Shown one piece after another: positions 34,595-44,339 of a DNA stretch of 64,000 nucleotides. A model generated the notes under the pieces. That model had not been told where the DNA came from. It saw nothing but the letters and a program-made list of their open reading frames with translations, and did no database searches. Both the position numbers and the translations under genes were made by a program. The stretch is from Adiantum capillus-veneris (lineage: Eukaryota > Streptophyta > Polypodiopsida > Polypodiales > Pteridaceae), in contig CM043944.1 of NCBI GenBank assembly GCA_014529385.2, forward strand, positions 53,790,768 through 53,854,767. The letters run 5' to 3'. Position 1 is the stretch's first letter, and every line of letters begins with the position of its first letter.

Positions 34595-34807
34595 ATGAAT
34601 CACGAAAATTTGTATGATCCCTTCATTCCCATTGCAAGGCAAAAGGTATACATAATTGTTAGTACTAAGTTGCAATTTCAACGTGTCATTCGTAGAATTT
34701 TAGGTCCTCTTAGGTTGGCCGAGATAAACGCTTCAGTAAATCCTTCTATTTTGCCTCTCATTAGGTACAACCTTAGTTATGACGTCTATATTTTTGTTTT
34801 GTTTTAA
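34595..34807 (+). CDS. Gypsy-B leader ORF 1, 70 codons
   Basis: A small ORF between primer site and gag. Its last ~33 residues (ILGPLRLAEINASVNPSILP and on to IFVLF at the stop) match leader ORF 2 and the Gypsy-A leader ORF in spacing and chemistry: E-I/V/I-x-A-S, then a P-L-I/V core, an aromatic-Asp/Glu pair and a hydrophobic end. No known domain is recognised. It could be an accessory protein, or a decayed repeat that only looks coding. Confidence 0.55.
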   Translation: MNHENLYDPFIPIARQKVYIIVSTKLQFQRVIRRILGPLRLAEINASVNPSILPLIRYNLSYDVYIFVLF

Positions 34808-34828
34808 GCATTAGGTCATGCATAGACC

Positions 34829-35047
34829 ATGGATAATGGCCCAGGAATAGAGGTTTTCCCCTTCCATTTCACTCCACACATTAGAATAAACATTGCAATT
34901 AGTAGGAAAATCCATTTTCAACAATGTATGGTGTTCATGTTTGGTGCCCAAAGAGTAGGAGAAATTCTCGCATCACCAAACCCTGTCATTCCACCTCTTA
35001 TTGATTATCATAGGTCGTTTGATGTGAATATCTTTATTTTGTTGTAG
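34829..35047 (+). CDS. Gypsy-B leader ORF 2, 72 codons, paralogue of ORF 1
   Basis: Starts 21 bp after ORF 1 ends. Shared features with ORF 1 include IHFQ/LQFQ, (Q/L)R(V/L)(G/A)EI, AS-NP-I-PLI-Y, S-(F/Y)DV and an I-F-hydrophobic-L end exactly at the stop. The DNA of the two copies is much more diverged than the encoded pattern, which hints at protein-level constraint after a tandem duplication. Gag begins 85 bp downstream. Not matched to any family. Confidence 0.55.
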   Translation: MDNGPGIEVFPFHFTPHIRINIAISRKIHFQQCMVFMFGAQRVGEILASPNPVIPPLIDYHRSFDVNIFILL

Positions 35048-35132
35048 AATAGATTGCAAGCTAGAAAACATTATTGTGTAAATCTTTTTAAGAAAGAAAA
35101 ACAAAAACGGGTGTCACTTTGAAATCAATTCA

Positions 35133-37229
35133 ATGGAAAGCCAACGCCAAATGTCTGGGTATCCTCTTTTCTTTGGAGAGCCTGGAGAGGATGCAGAATT
35201 ATTTTTAGCGAATTTCAAGATGTCTTGCCGTATCAAGAGGATAATAACTGATCAAGAACGTGTAGAAATGTTTGAGGTGGTCCTTAGGAAAGATGCTAGC
35301 ACTTGGTTTGACTCTTTGCCTGAGGAAGTTAAGGGGAATTACACAGAAGTTTTGAATCGTTTTAAGAGATACTTCTTTGATCCCCAGAACACTCAGAAAT
35401 TATGGCAAGACATTGTTTCTCATAAGCAAAAAGACTTAGATGACTACTACTTATACAAGCAAGAGTTCCTACGTCTTTGGGCTTTATGGATACGAAATGT
35501 TGCTAACCCTGGTGATGGTGCAGAATTTTTTAAGAAGGAGAGGTTCATAGCCGGACTCTTTCCTGAACTTAAGGTAAAAGTTGAGGCGGGTGCACCTGCT
35601 ACTTTTGATGCAGCGGAAACTAGGGCTGCTGAGAAGTATAGGAAACTCAAGTGCTTAAGGGGAGAGGTTCCAATAGAAGTTCTTAGACCCAAAGGTAAGT
35701 CACAAGCATCAACATCTAGGGAGCTTCCTGAGGTAACGGCTGAAGTGATTGAGAAGTTAAATGAATCTTTAAGCAGCTTGTCAATTCACCTTGCACAAGC
35801 TGTAGGTCCAAAGGGACAAGCAAAGAAGTCAGAAGAGAGAGAGCCACGAACTAGGAGAGTCTTGCAATGTTGGAATTGCGGAGAGTCTGGACATGGGATG
35901 TATAATTGTCCTTGGCCCCGTGGGGAGCCAGGGAGACCTAGCTTGAATTACCCAGTGATGAATGCAGGTGAAGGAACTGGTCAACAACCAAGGCTTCTAC
36001 AAAGACCAAATGGACCAAGACCACCTCCACAAGGGGTAGAAGGAGTTCCACCTTTGCCACATCCAAATGTGCATGTGGTAGAGGTGACAAACTCAAATGA
36101 GGTTGACATGGAAGCAAATGGCATTAAGCGTGGCCGAGGAAAAGGTAAAGAGAAAGAGGGTGTCCCATCACAGAGTGACCATGGACAAGGCAAGAAGGCA
36201 AAGGAGACCAAGGAAGCTAAGAGGACTCAACGTCGTATCAATCTCCAAGACTTCCCTCTTGGACATGGTATGGCTCCATACAACCTGTTGGAAGACATGC
36301 GAGGTAAGGGTCCTGATATCTCATGGCCTCAGTTTCTTGCATTATGCCCACAAGTTAGGAGGGATTTAACAAAGGCAGTTAGCACTAGGAGAAAGGCAAA
36401 AGAGAGTTTTCCTGTTGTAAAAATTGCACATGCTGAAATGAACGAGGATATTACACCTGTGCTAGATTGTTACATAAAAGGAAGATTGGTTAGGAAAGGT
36501 CTAGTGGATGGGGGTGCACAAATTTTCATCATGACAGAAGGGCTCATGCAAAGACTAGGCATGCACATCCATGAGACACCTAAAATCAAAGTGAAAATGG
36601 CAAACAATAGCAAGGCTAGGTGCGTAGGCATTTGTAAAAATGTTTTTGTGGAGGCCTTTGGCATTAAGAAGGCAGTGGATTTCTATGTCATGTCTACCAA
36701 AGGAAATGGTTACCCATTTATCCTAGGAAGACCATGGCTAATGAAAATGCGAGCTTTGCAGGATTGGGAGAGTGGAAAGCTAATTTGCAGGAATGACAAT
36801 CACAAGAAGGTTGTCTTTGACATGAAGGAGCAACGCCAAGAGGAGCTCCATGAAGAATCATCTCAAAGTGAGACGGAAGAAGATTGGACTGAAAACACTT
36901 CAGAAGAAGAAAGTGGCAGCAGCATTACTGAAGAGGAGTCCTCCATTGAAGTCATGGGGGTAAGGTTTAAGCCAAACAACCAGGAGACCTCTTCTCGAGG
37001 TTTGGAAGAGGTAGGTTCCCAAGAGAACCAAAAGGTGGAAGATGAAGGAATGCTAGAAGGTATGTTGTCTACAACACTTACAAAGGATGAAAGAGAGGAG
37101 TTCAAATGTGTGCTAAGGAAATTTCCGAGGCTTTTTGCTAAAGACTACACAGATGTGCATGGAGTAGATTTTGTTCAACACAAGATTGAGTTGAAGCCAG
37201 AGGCCACACCTAAGGCTCAAAAGCTATGA
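35133..37229 (+). CDS. Gypsy-B gag-protease polyprotein, 698 codons to a TGA
   Basis: Capsid (Retrotrans_gag-like) lies at residues about 15-180, with FLANFKMSCRIKRI, WFDSLPEEV and RFKRYFFDPQNT. The zinc knuckle CWNCGESGHGMYNC is at about 246-259. A basic, Pro-rich linker leads to the aspartic protease with VDGGAQIFIM (Asp about residue 459; DGGA rather than DSGA/DTGA, shared with Gypsy-A) and FILGRPWLM. An acidic Ser/Glu linker follows. The frame ends at TGA 37227-37229 in QKL-stop-RLG, and the same frame continues directly into RT. The ATG at 35133 is the first in frame and aligns with the Gypsy-A gag start region. This could be a damaged single gag-pol ORF, or gag-pro and pol could be joined by readthrough or splicing. 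Confidence 0.9.
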   Translation: MESQRQMSGYPLFFGEPGEDAELFLANFKMSCRIKRIITDQERVEMFEVVLRKDASTWFDSLPEEVKGNYTEVLNRFKRYFFDPQNTQKLWQDIVSHKQKDLDDYYLYKQEFLRLWALWIRNVANPGDGAEFFKKERFIAGLFPELKVKVEAGAPATFDAAETRAAEKYRKLKCLRGEVPIEVLRPKGKSQASTSRELPEVTAEVIEKLNESLSSLSIHLAQAVGPKGQAKKSEEREPRTRRVLQCWNCGESGHGMYNCPWPRGEPGRPSLNYPVMNAGEGTGQQPRLLQRPNGPRPPPQGVEGVPPLPHPNVHVVEVTNSNEVDMEANGIKRGRGKGKEKEGVPSQSDHGQGKKAKETKEAKRTQRRINLQDFPLGHGMAPYNLLEDMRGKGPDISWPQFLALCPQVRRDLTKAVSTRRKAKESFPVVKIAHAEMNEDITPVLDCYIKGRLVRKGLVDGGAQIFIMTEGLMQRLGMHIHETPKIKVKMANNSKARCVGICKNVFVEAFGIKKAVDFYVMSTKGNGYPFILGRPWLMKMRALQDWESGKLICRNDNHKKVVFDMKEQRQEELHEESSQSETEEDWTENTSEEESGSSITEEESSIEVMGVRFKPNNQETSSRGLEEVGSQENQKVEDEGMLEGMLSTTLTKDEREEFKCVLRKFPRLFAKDYTDVHGVDFVQHKIELKPEATPKAQKL

Positions 37230-40200
37230 AGGCTAGGAGTCATTAAGGAGCAGGCTCTACTCAAGGAGGTAAGAAAGCTTCTAGCAGCAGGTTTCATTTA
37301 TCCAGTGGAGAATTCAGAGTGGGTCTCTCCCGTTGTTGTCACTCCTAAGAAAAACGGTAAGTGGAGGGTGTGTGTGGATTATCGTCCACTTAATGAGGCA
37401 ATAAAAAGAGATCACTTTCCCCTCCCATTTCAGGATGAGATACTAAATGAGGTAGCTGGTCATGAGAAGTACATTGTGTGTGATGGCTACTCAGGCTACT
37501 TTCAAATAGGTATCGCATTGGAAGATCAATTGAAAACAACCTTTATCACTCCTTGGGGTTGTTATGCTTTTAGAGTCATGCCATTTGGTCTGACAAATGC
37601 TCCTGCAACATTCCAACGTTTCATGAATATGGTGTTTCAAGCATTCTTTGGAAAGTCAATTAGGGTGTTCATTGATGATTTCTGTATTTATAGCTCAAAA
37701 TCATTGCATCTACAAAGGGTAGAAGAAGGTTTAAAGAAGCTCTACGACATGGGAGGTCAACTCAACCCCGACAAGTGTCACATAGCTGAGGATGAAGTGA
37801 TCTTGCTTGGTCACAAGGTTTCCTATAAAGGCATTGAGGTGGATCCTTCAAAGGCAAAGGCTCTTATTGAGCTCCCCTCACCCAAGAATCTCAAAGAGGT
37901 CATATCATTCATTCAAAAAGTAAAGTATATGTCACACTTTATTCACTTAGCTTCGGAGTTGCTTCATCCTTTGCAAAAGTTGGCACAACAAGTAGAATTT
38001 GCATGGTCTGATGAGCTTGAAGAGTATTTTTGTAACATTAAAGTCATTTTGTCAGAGCTACCAACACTCATGCCTCCTTGTTGCGAGTACACATTCTTTG
38101 TTAGCTCTAGTGTTGGAAGGGAAACAATTGGTGCTGTGTTGCTACAACAAGATCCCCACAGTACAAGGATGCAACCCATCTACTTTGCTAGTAGGGTCAT
38201 GAATGCTTTGGAGAGAGACTACACAGAAGCAGAACTCATGATGCTTTCTCTCATGTTTGCGGTGAGAAAGTTTAGATCCTACCTGCTACCAAAACCTTTT
38301 GTAATTCTCACTGCAGAGAATTTGTTCCCTTGGGTGTCATCTCAAATGAATCTTAGTACTAGGATCTCAAAGTGGATTATGGAGTTGCAAGAGTTTCAAT
38401 ACTCTTTCAAGGTAGAAGATAGTGTGCGTGCACAATTGGCAGGGATTCTCACTTATAGGGTGCATGAAAAGGAGATTAAGGTGCCTGAAGTAAAGACCCT
38501 ACCATTACCACCACCAAAAAGTATTCCTAATGCTTTTACCTTGTTCTTTGATGGAGCTTTTCGTCGAGCCACAGGAAAAGCAGGGGGAGGGCTAGTGTTG
38601 CTCAACCCAAGTGGAGAGGTGGTCATGAAAGAGAAGTTCAATCTACCAAGTTCAGCTAGCAACAATGAAGCAGAATACGACACACTAATTCATGGTTTGA
38701 AGATGTGCATTGGCCAAGGGATACAATGCCTCATGGTAAAGGGAGATGCACTTCTCATTGTTAAACAGATTTTAGGTATTTGGGCATGCAAGAATGAAAG
38801 CTTACGGACAAAAGTTCATGCCATTCGTAGATTGTTTAATCAATTTGAAGAAGTGCAACTATATCATATTCCTAGGAAACAGAATGAAGATGCCGATTTA
38901 CTTGCACAGCAAGTAGTTACATGTGTTGAGGAAGAAGTGCAGGTCATCATGGTGGCAGCAACTGTCAAGCAACCGAGATACCAGGGATTGGAGTCATTGA
39001 CTCCCATTATTAGCTACATTTTGGAGGGCGAGTTTCCACAAGACTTCACGAAGGCTCAGAAGAGGAGACTCATGAAGAAGGCAAGCGCATATCTCTTCCT
39101 AGAAGGCTCCATCTATCAAAGAGGGAAGGATCAAGTGTGCAGAAGAGTACCAACTATCGAGGAAATTCCAGCCATTCTAAAAGGTTTGCATGAAGAGGCC
39201 TGTGGTGGTCATTTTGCCCAAGAATCAACTGTGAAGAAGATTTTGCTTGCGGGGTATGTTTGGCCAAGCTTGCATGTGGATGTTCAACATTGGTGTAAAA
39301 GCTGTCACAATTGTCAGATAAATGGAAATAGAAGGTTGGTGCATGGCCCGAGGCAAATAGTGCTTGCAAATGGACCCTTTGAAAAGTGGGGCATTGATGC
39401 TATGGGTCCTCTGCCTAGGACAAAAAATGGTAAACTCTACATTCTAGTGGCTATAGACTATATGACTAGGTGGGTGGAAGCACAGAGTGTGGCAAAGGTA
39501 AATGAGAAGACAGTGAGCAAATTCGTCTACACTCACATTTGTTGTAGATTTGGCACACCTTTGGAGATTGTTTCTGATAATGGTCCAGGGTTTAGAAAGG
39601 GATTGCTCACAGAAGTCTGTGAAGAACTTCACATTCTACATCGTCACAGTACACCCTACTATCCCCAATCAAATGGTTTGGTAGAAAAAGCTAATGGTGT
39701 CATTGCAGGCATCATTAGAAAGATGGTGAAAAACAAGACAAAGTTGTGGGATGACTTCTTGGATGGTGCCTTGTGGGCGTATCGAACCACATATAAGGAA
39801 GCCACGGAGTTCACACCATTTCACTTGGTCTATGGTCAAGAGGCTTTACAGCCAATTGAGCTAAACATTCCAACAATGCGACTTCATGGCAAATCAGCAC
39901 AAGATGATCAAGAAGCATGGATGGATCGACTTCTTACCTTAGCTGAGCTTGAGTGGAAAAGAGAAGCAGCATACGAGTGCTATAAGAGGAAAGCCACACA
40001 GACAAAGGAGAAGCTTGACAAGAAACTGAAGGACAAAGGCATCAATGAAGGAGATCTTGTGCTAAGGTATGACAATCGACTCGATAATCGTTTTGATGCC
40101 AAATTTGAAACAAGATGGCAAGGGCCATACATAGTCAAGAAGGCTTTCAATTCAAGTTACTATCAGCTTATGGACCTGAATGGTAAAGAGCACTCCAGGA

Positions 40201-40412
40201 AAGTAAACGGGTATCGCTTGAACCCCTATTTGAGTCGCCTTCTACCAAAGGATCTACCAAAGATCTGTCAAAAGGCCACTGTCTCATGTAAGTATTGTTA
40301 CATGAATCATGAGTGTAACTCTAGCCAAAATTCTGAGGGGCCAAACAATAAAGATCTCGTCAAGGACTCTGAAGCACTCTCTTTGGAAAAGATGCTCTAT
40401 GATGGTACATGA
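37230..40412 (+). CDS. Gypsy-B pol: RT, two RNase H domains, integrase
   Basis: Open from just after the TGA to 40412. RT has GKWRVCVDYRPLN, TFITPWGCY, MPFGLTNAPATFQRF and the active site FIDDF (Asp codons at 37674 and 37677). The first RNase H is of retroviral type (38080-38450, GAVLLQQD, IYFASRVMN, TEAELM). The second is archaeal type (from about 38541, LFFDGAF, SNNEAEYDTL, KGDALLIVKQI), a feature of the Tat lineage. Integrase has the HHCC finger (HEEACGGHF to CKSCHNC) and catalytic Asp, Asp and Glu in GIDAMG, SDNGPG and VEKANG; the second Asp and the Glu are 36 residues apart (D,D-35-E). The C-terminal DNA-binding part contains RWQGPYIVKKAF. No independent ATG is obvious; the protein probably comes from a gag-pol fusion. 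Confidence 0.92.
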   Translation, partial: RLGVIKEQALLKEVRKLLAAGFIYPVENSEWVSPVVVTPKKNGKWRVCVDYRPLNEAIKRDHFPLPFQDEILNEVAGHEKYIVCDGYSGYFQIGIALEDQLKTTFITPWGCYAFRVMPFGLTNAPATFQRFMNMVFQAFFGKSIRVFIDDFCIYSSKSLHLQRVEEGLKKLYDMGGQLNPDKCHIAEDEVILLGHKVSYKGIEVDPSKAKALIELPSPKNLKEVISFIQKVKYMSHFIHLASELLHPLQKLAQQVEFAWSDELEEYFCNIKVILSELPTLMPPCCEYTFFVSSSVGRETIGAVLLQQDPHSTRMQPIYFASRVMNALERDYTEAELMMLSLMFAVRKFRSYLLPKPFVILTAENLFPWVSSQMNLSTRISKWIMELQEFQYSFKVEDSVRAQLAGILTYRVHEKEIKVPEVKTLPLPPPKSIPNAFTLFFDGAFRRATGKAGGGLVLLNPSGEVVMKEKFNLPSSASNNEAEYDTLIHGLKMCIGQGIQCLMVKGDALLIVKQILGIWACKNESLRTKVHAIRRLFNQFEEVQLYHIPRKQNEDADLLAQQVVTCVEEEVQVIMVAATVKQPRYQGLESLTPIISYILEGEFPQDFTKAQKRRLMKKASAYLFLEGSIYQRGKDQVCRRVPTIEEIPAILKGLHEEACGGHFAQESTVKKILLAGYVWPSLHVDVQHWCKSCHNCQINGNRRLVHGPRQIVLANGPFEKWGIDAMGPLPRTKNGKLYILVAIDYMTRWVEAQSVAKVNEKTVSKFVYTHICCRFGTPLEIVSDNGPGFRKGLLTEVCEELHILHRHSTPYYPQSNGLVEKANGVIAGIIRKMVKNKTKLWDDFLDGALWAYRTTYKEATEFTPFHLVYGQEALQPIELNIPTMRLHGKSAQDDQEAWMDRLLTLAELEWKREAAYECYKRKATQTKEKLDKKLKDKGINEGDLVLRYDNRLDNRFDAKFETRWQGPYIVKKAFNSSYYQLMDLNGKEHSRKVNGYRLNPYLSRLLPKDLPKICQKATVSCKYCYMNHECNSSQNSEGPNNKDLVKDSEALSLEKMLYDGT

Positions 40413-40426
40413 ATATACCATCATCC

Positions 40427-40436
40427 AGGGGGAGGG
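40427..40436 (+). promoter_or_regulatory. Gypsy-B polypurine tract
   Basis: AGGGGGAGGG followed by CTAA and the 3' LTR start TGATAG. Gypsy-A has the identical AGGGGGAGGGCTAA before its 3' LTR. Confidence 0.85.
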
Positions 40437-40440
40437 CTAA

Positions 40441-42814
40441 TGATAGCCGTTTTTCGGCTCTTTGTAATTGCCACAGTGAGTTACCTCACCCTACCAAAAT
40501 CACCCAAACACTGTGGCTATCCCTACCATTTCACTGTACATAGGCGTGCGTGAGTCACGAGACTTTTCCCATATCTTCTTAAAAAACCCTCAATTAGCTA
40601 GTCATTGGGCTAGTTGAGCCAAAAAAAATTAAAAAATTTAAAAATATAAGTATATTATGGCTCATGCGTATGTAAATATTTCTTTGTATATAGGGCCTAA
40701 ATAAAAGATTTTTTCATAATTATTTTGGTATTTATTTAAATATTTCTACCTAGGTGTGTGTTATTTATGCTCTGTACATTGCCTCACCATTACCACAATT
40801 TTTCTTACCATTTTTCATACTCTTTATTCCATATAAAAAGAATTTCATGCAAGCTTCTCTTATTTTTGGTGTAACTCCATCCCAACAAAAATCCAAAAAA
40901 ACTAGTTCTATTTATGTGTATATTTTTTTCACTATTGTGATTTTTTCCTTCCTACATATATTCTCTATTACTCTCATAAATTAGACCACCAAAAATATTC
41001 ATCTTTTTATGGTAGACTTATAATGAGAGAGATTTATTTTGACCCCTTTATATTTTTCCACCTATATTATTTATATTTGACATGTACATATTTTTTAGAC
41101 CCCTCAATATTTGATTTTCTTAGTTGTACTATTCACTTATATCATGATCTCAACAATATCTTCAATTATAGACCTACCAAATAAGGTCAAGGGTAGGTGG
41201 CATGCATACATGCACTATGGAGGGCTCACTCTTGGAGGTATTCAAAAGAATCATCCAAAGAAGAACCCCACAAGGACCTTGTGCAGTGGAAAAAAACGGT
41301 CGGTTTTGCTGAATTTTTAAAGTTCACTTGCTCTCCGAATTTGAAAAGGTGATACAAAAAAAAGTTGTAGCTCGTGGGCTGAACTTTTGCCTCAAATTTT
41401 TTCATATTTTTTTGAGCTACGAGCTGTGAGCTATGATTTTATTAGTGGACCCCAATTTTTCCATGTTATGCAGCCACACTCTCTCTTCCACTTTATCATT
41501 TTCCTCTTTCACACACACTTCTCCACTCATCATCCCCACCTCTCTCACCCCTCCTCTCTGCACCCTACTCACCTTCTCCTCAACCTTGAAGAATAAGAGA
41601 AACCATGGTGAACTCATACCTCCCACACACAATTCCATTCCAAAATTGACCACCTAGTCTCATTTTTCCTCCTCCAAGTTACCCATATCTATCAAAGAAA
41701 ACCACAAAATTCAGCCTCTTCTCTTAAAAGACAGCATCATGGTGGTTGATTACTCAGCTTCAATTACCTTGTCTCTCAAGGAAGGTCAAGAGTGGAGAAA
41801 AAATGTACCGTCAAAGCTAGTGGACCGTCAACAAGCGTCAAAATTGGCCCTACTCAAGACACTTGGAGCATCAACCTTGTAAGAAATCCACCTTTTCTTA
41901 CCTCTTAAGAGTTTTTCTTCCTTATTTGTATCCTACATGGATACTCCCATTGTAAATATCCAATTCCATTTGTAAATTAATACTAACTCTACTAACACTA
42001 ACCCACTATGAAAAGTCCTATCACCTCCATTTCTCTCCTCTCTCTTTCCCCACCAACTTCTTGATAATTCCAAGCAAAAGAAATTACATAAATTGCTGAA
42101 AATCTAACCCAACCATGGTTAGAGGAGTAACCCTAGCCTTCAAAATTGCTATAAAAGGAGGGTGTAGCTAGCACAAAAGGGGGGAGCCATAAGCAAGAGC
42201 ACTATGCTATAGCTTGAGAAGCCAAGCTCAACCTCTCTAGAAGGAGCTCTTGAGTGGAAGCTCATTGTCTTATGCATGTGCATGTGTTGTAATAGGGGAT
42301 TAGCAAGGGAACTCTATGCCATTGTAAGAGAGAGAGTGATCATTCAATTGAGAGTAGGAAATCTATCATTTCTCCTACTAGTGTAAGCCCAAAATTTACT
42401 GAATCAAGGAGGGTGGATTTGGACTAAGCTTGGATACTTTGTCTCCTTTCCAACGTGAAGTAATGGACAACAATGATGCGTAAGTGTCTTGGTGTTTTTT
42501 GTTAAGTTCTTGATAGCTTGTCTCATGGTGTTGTCATCAATCTAGCCATAAATCCCACATACTGTAAGAAGGCGACAGGGTGGAGAGGACTCCCCTGGCC
42601 TTAAGACAGTGATTGGGGTGGCTTTTCTTGTGATGTGTTGTGGTGAAATTTACGCAAGCTATGTTGAACAAATACTAATCTCACTTTGATTTGTCATGAC
42701 AGATTTGTAAGAAGGTATTAATGCAACAAGCACCCCCTCCCCCTTTCTCTCTCTTTCTTACATATATAATTGTGTTTGCTTGATTATTGCCGATACGTTT
42801 CAAAGCAGCCCAAG

Positions 42815-42910
<96 letters not shown>

Positions 42911-43084
42911 ACGCGTCCTAGTTCGCATCCAAAACTAGGTGGTGCCCCAAATTTGTGTAGGGTTAGGTTGCGGGTTTGTGTGTGTGTTTGTTGTTTTTTC
43001 CAATCCCAACCCAATTGAGCAGCACGGGAGCCTTGAAGGGTGTCTAGAGGTTGCTCTTCTTGTTGCCCGCCCCGGACCGCCTCA
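40441..43084 (+). repeat. Gypsy-B 3' LTR
   Basis: Begins TGATAGCCGTTTTTCGG, ends GGACCGCCTCA, then TSD GTAG. TATA box at 42150-42157; (CT)n tract of about 46 units at 42817-42908. Confidence 0.94.
42817..42908. repeat. (CT)n microsatellite, about 46 units, in Gypsy-B 3' LTR
   Basis: 92 bp, 26 bp longer than in the 5' LTR although the two LTRs were identical at insertion. Confidence 0.95.
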
Positions 43085-43088
43085 GTAG

Positions 43089-44332
43089 CAATGTCTCTAT
43101 GTAACATTTTTGACACAAGGTAATACCACCATCACACTGCTTAAACTGTATACTCAAGTAATGATTCAACAGCCCCAAATCTTTCATCTTGAAAGTATCA
43201 TTCAAATCAGCCTTAAATTCAGAAATATGTCTCTCATTTGGTCCAGTGATCAACAAATCATCAACATAAAGAACCACAATGAGAACTACATCACCCTCAC
43301 GCTTTACATACAATGTGCTTTCTGTTGGACTGTTACGAAAGCCTCGTTTAACCAAATGAGTGTCAGCTTTCTCATACCAAGCATGAGGAGATTGCTTCAA
43401 CCCATACAAGGCCTTCTTACATCTGCACACTTTGTCCTCTTGTCCTTTTATGACAAAACCGTGAGGCTGCGTCACATAAACTTCCTCAAATATGTCACCA
43501 TTCAATAAAGCAGCAACAGTGTCTAATTGATGTACATCCCAACCAAAATGAGCTACCAATGCACATAGAAAATGCACAGTAGTCATACGACAAGTGGGAG
43601 AAAAAGTCTCTTGATAATCTATGCCTTTTTGCTGTGCATAATCCTTTGCAACAAGTCGAGCCTTATGGCGATCGATCTCACCATCCGGCTTGCGTTTCAA
43701 CTTGTAAACCAGGAGGCAAATCACATAAAGTCCATGTGTCATTTTCTATAAGTGCATCATATTCTGATTGCATGGCAGCCATCCAATTTTCTGAATTCTG
43801 TGCTTCATCAAAAGACAGAGGCTCCTCAACATCATGTAAGCTAGACACAATCTGATGCATGGCGAGAGCTTGAACGAGTACAACTAGACAAAGGTGCATT
43901 CAATTTACTGTCACGCAAAGTGTGCACTAGCCATTTTGGCATACCTCTAGCCTGCTCATTTTCAGGCCTTTCCTCATCAAGTACATCATGAACATCTGCA
44001 TCAGTAATAGGCTGATCTGGAACATTTTCAGAAACCCCCATAGGTTGTACATTTTCCTCATTGGAACTTACATTCGTATTTCCACCACTGAAAAGAGGCA
44101 ACAAAGTGTCATAAATGTCCTGTGAGCTTACATTACTGTCTCTAGTACATGATAGCAAGGGTTGAATAGAATCTTCCACAAACACTACATCTCGTGAAAC
44201 CAAAATACACTTCGTTTGCGGATGATATAACCTGTAACCTGTGCTTTTAGCACTATAACCAATAAAAATACATTTGACAGCCTTATCATCCAATTTTTTG
44301 AGTTGTGTTTCTGGCACCAAAGCATATGCCAA
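43089..44332 (-). pseudogene. Copia integrase C-terminus and reverse transcriptase
   Basis: The minus strand starts with the integrase tail (KCIFIGYSAKSTGYRLYHP, then VSRDVVFVED), a Ser/Asn-rich hinge, and RT from about 43840: NWMAAMQSEYDALIENDTW, HKARLVAKDYAQQKGIDYQ, ALYGLKQSPHAWY and the active site VLYVDDLLI. Frameshifts lie near 43850 and 43740. It ends at YIETLL where Gypsy-B is inserted; RKFGLEDC continues at 31907. Confidence 0.9.
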
Positions 44333-44339
44333 TCAACCA

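Larger units (their letters stand above)
31912..43084 (+). mobile_element. Gypsy-B: young, near-intact Ty3/gypsy (Tat-like) element, 11.2 kb
   Basis: LTRs of 2609 bp (31912-34520) and 2644 bp (40441-43084) differ by only about 16 substitutions plus microsatellite and A-run length. Four-base direct repeats GTAG flank the element (31908-31911 and 43085-43088). Joining the flanks there restores the copia RT frame (YIETLL on one side, RKFGLEDC on the other). Primer site, two leader ORFs, gag-pro, pol with two RNase H domains and D,D-35-E integrase, and a polypurine tract are all present. The only coding lesion I see is a TGA between protease and RT. Confidence 0.94.
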
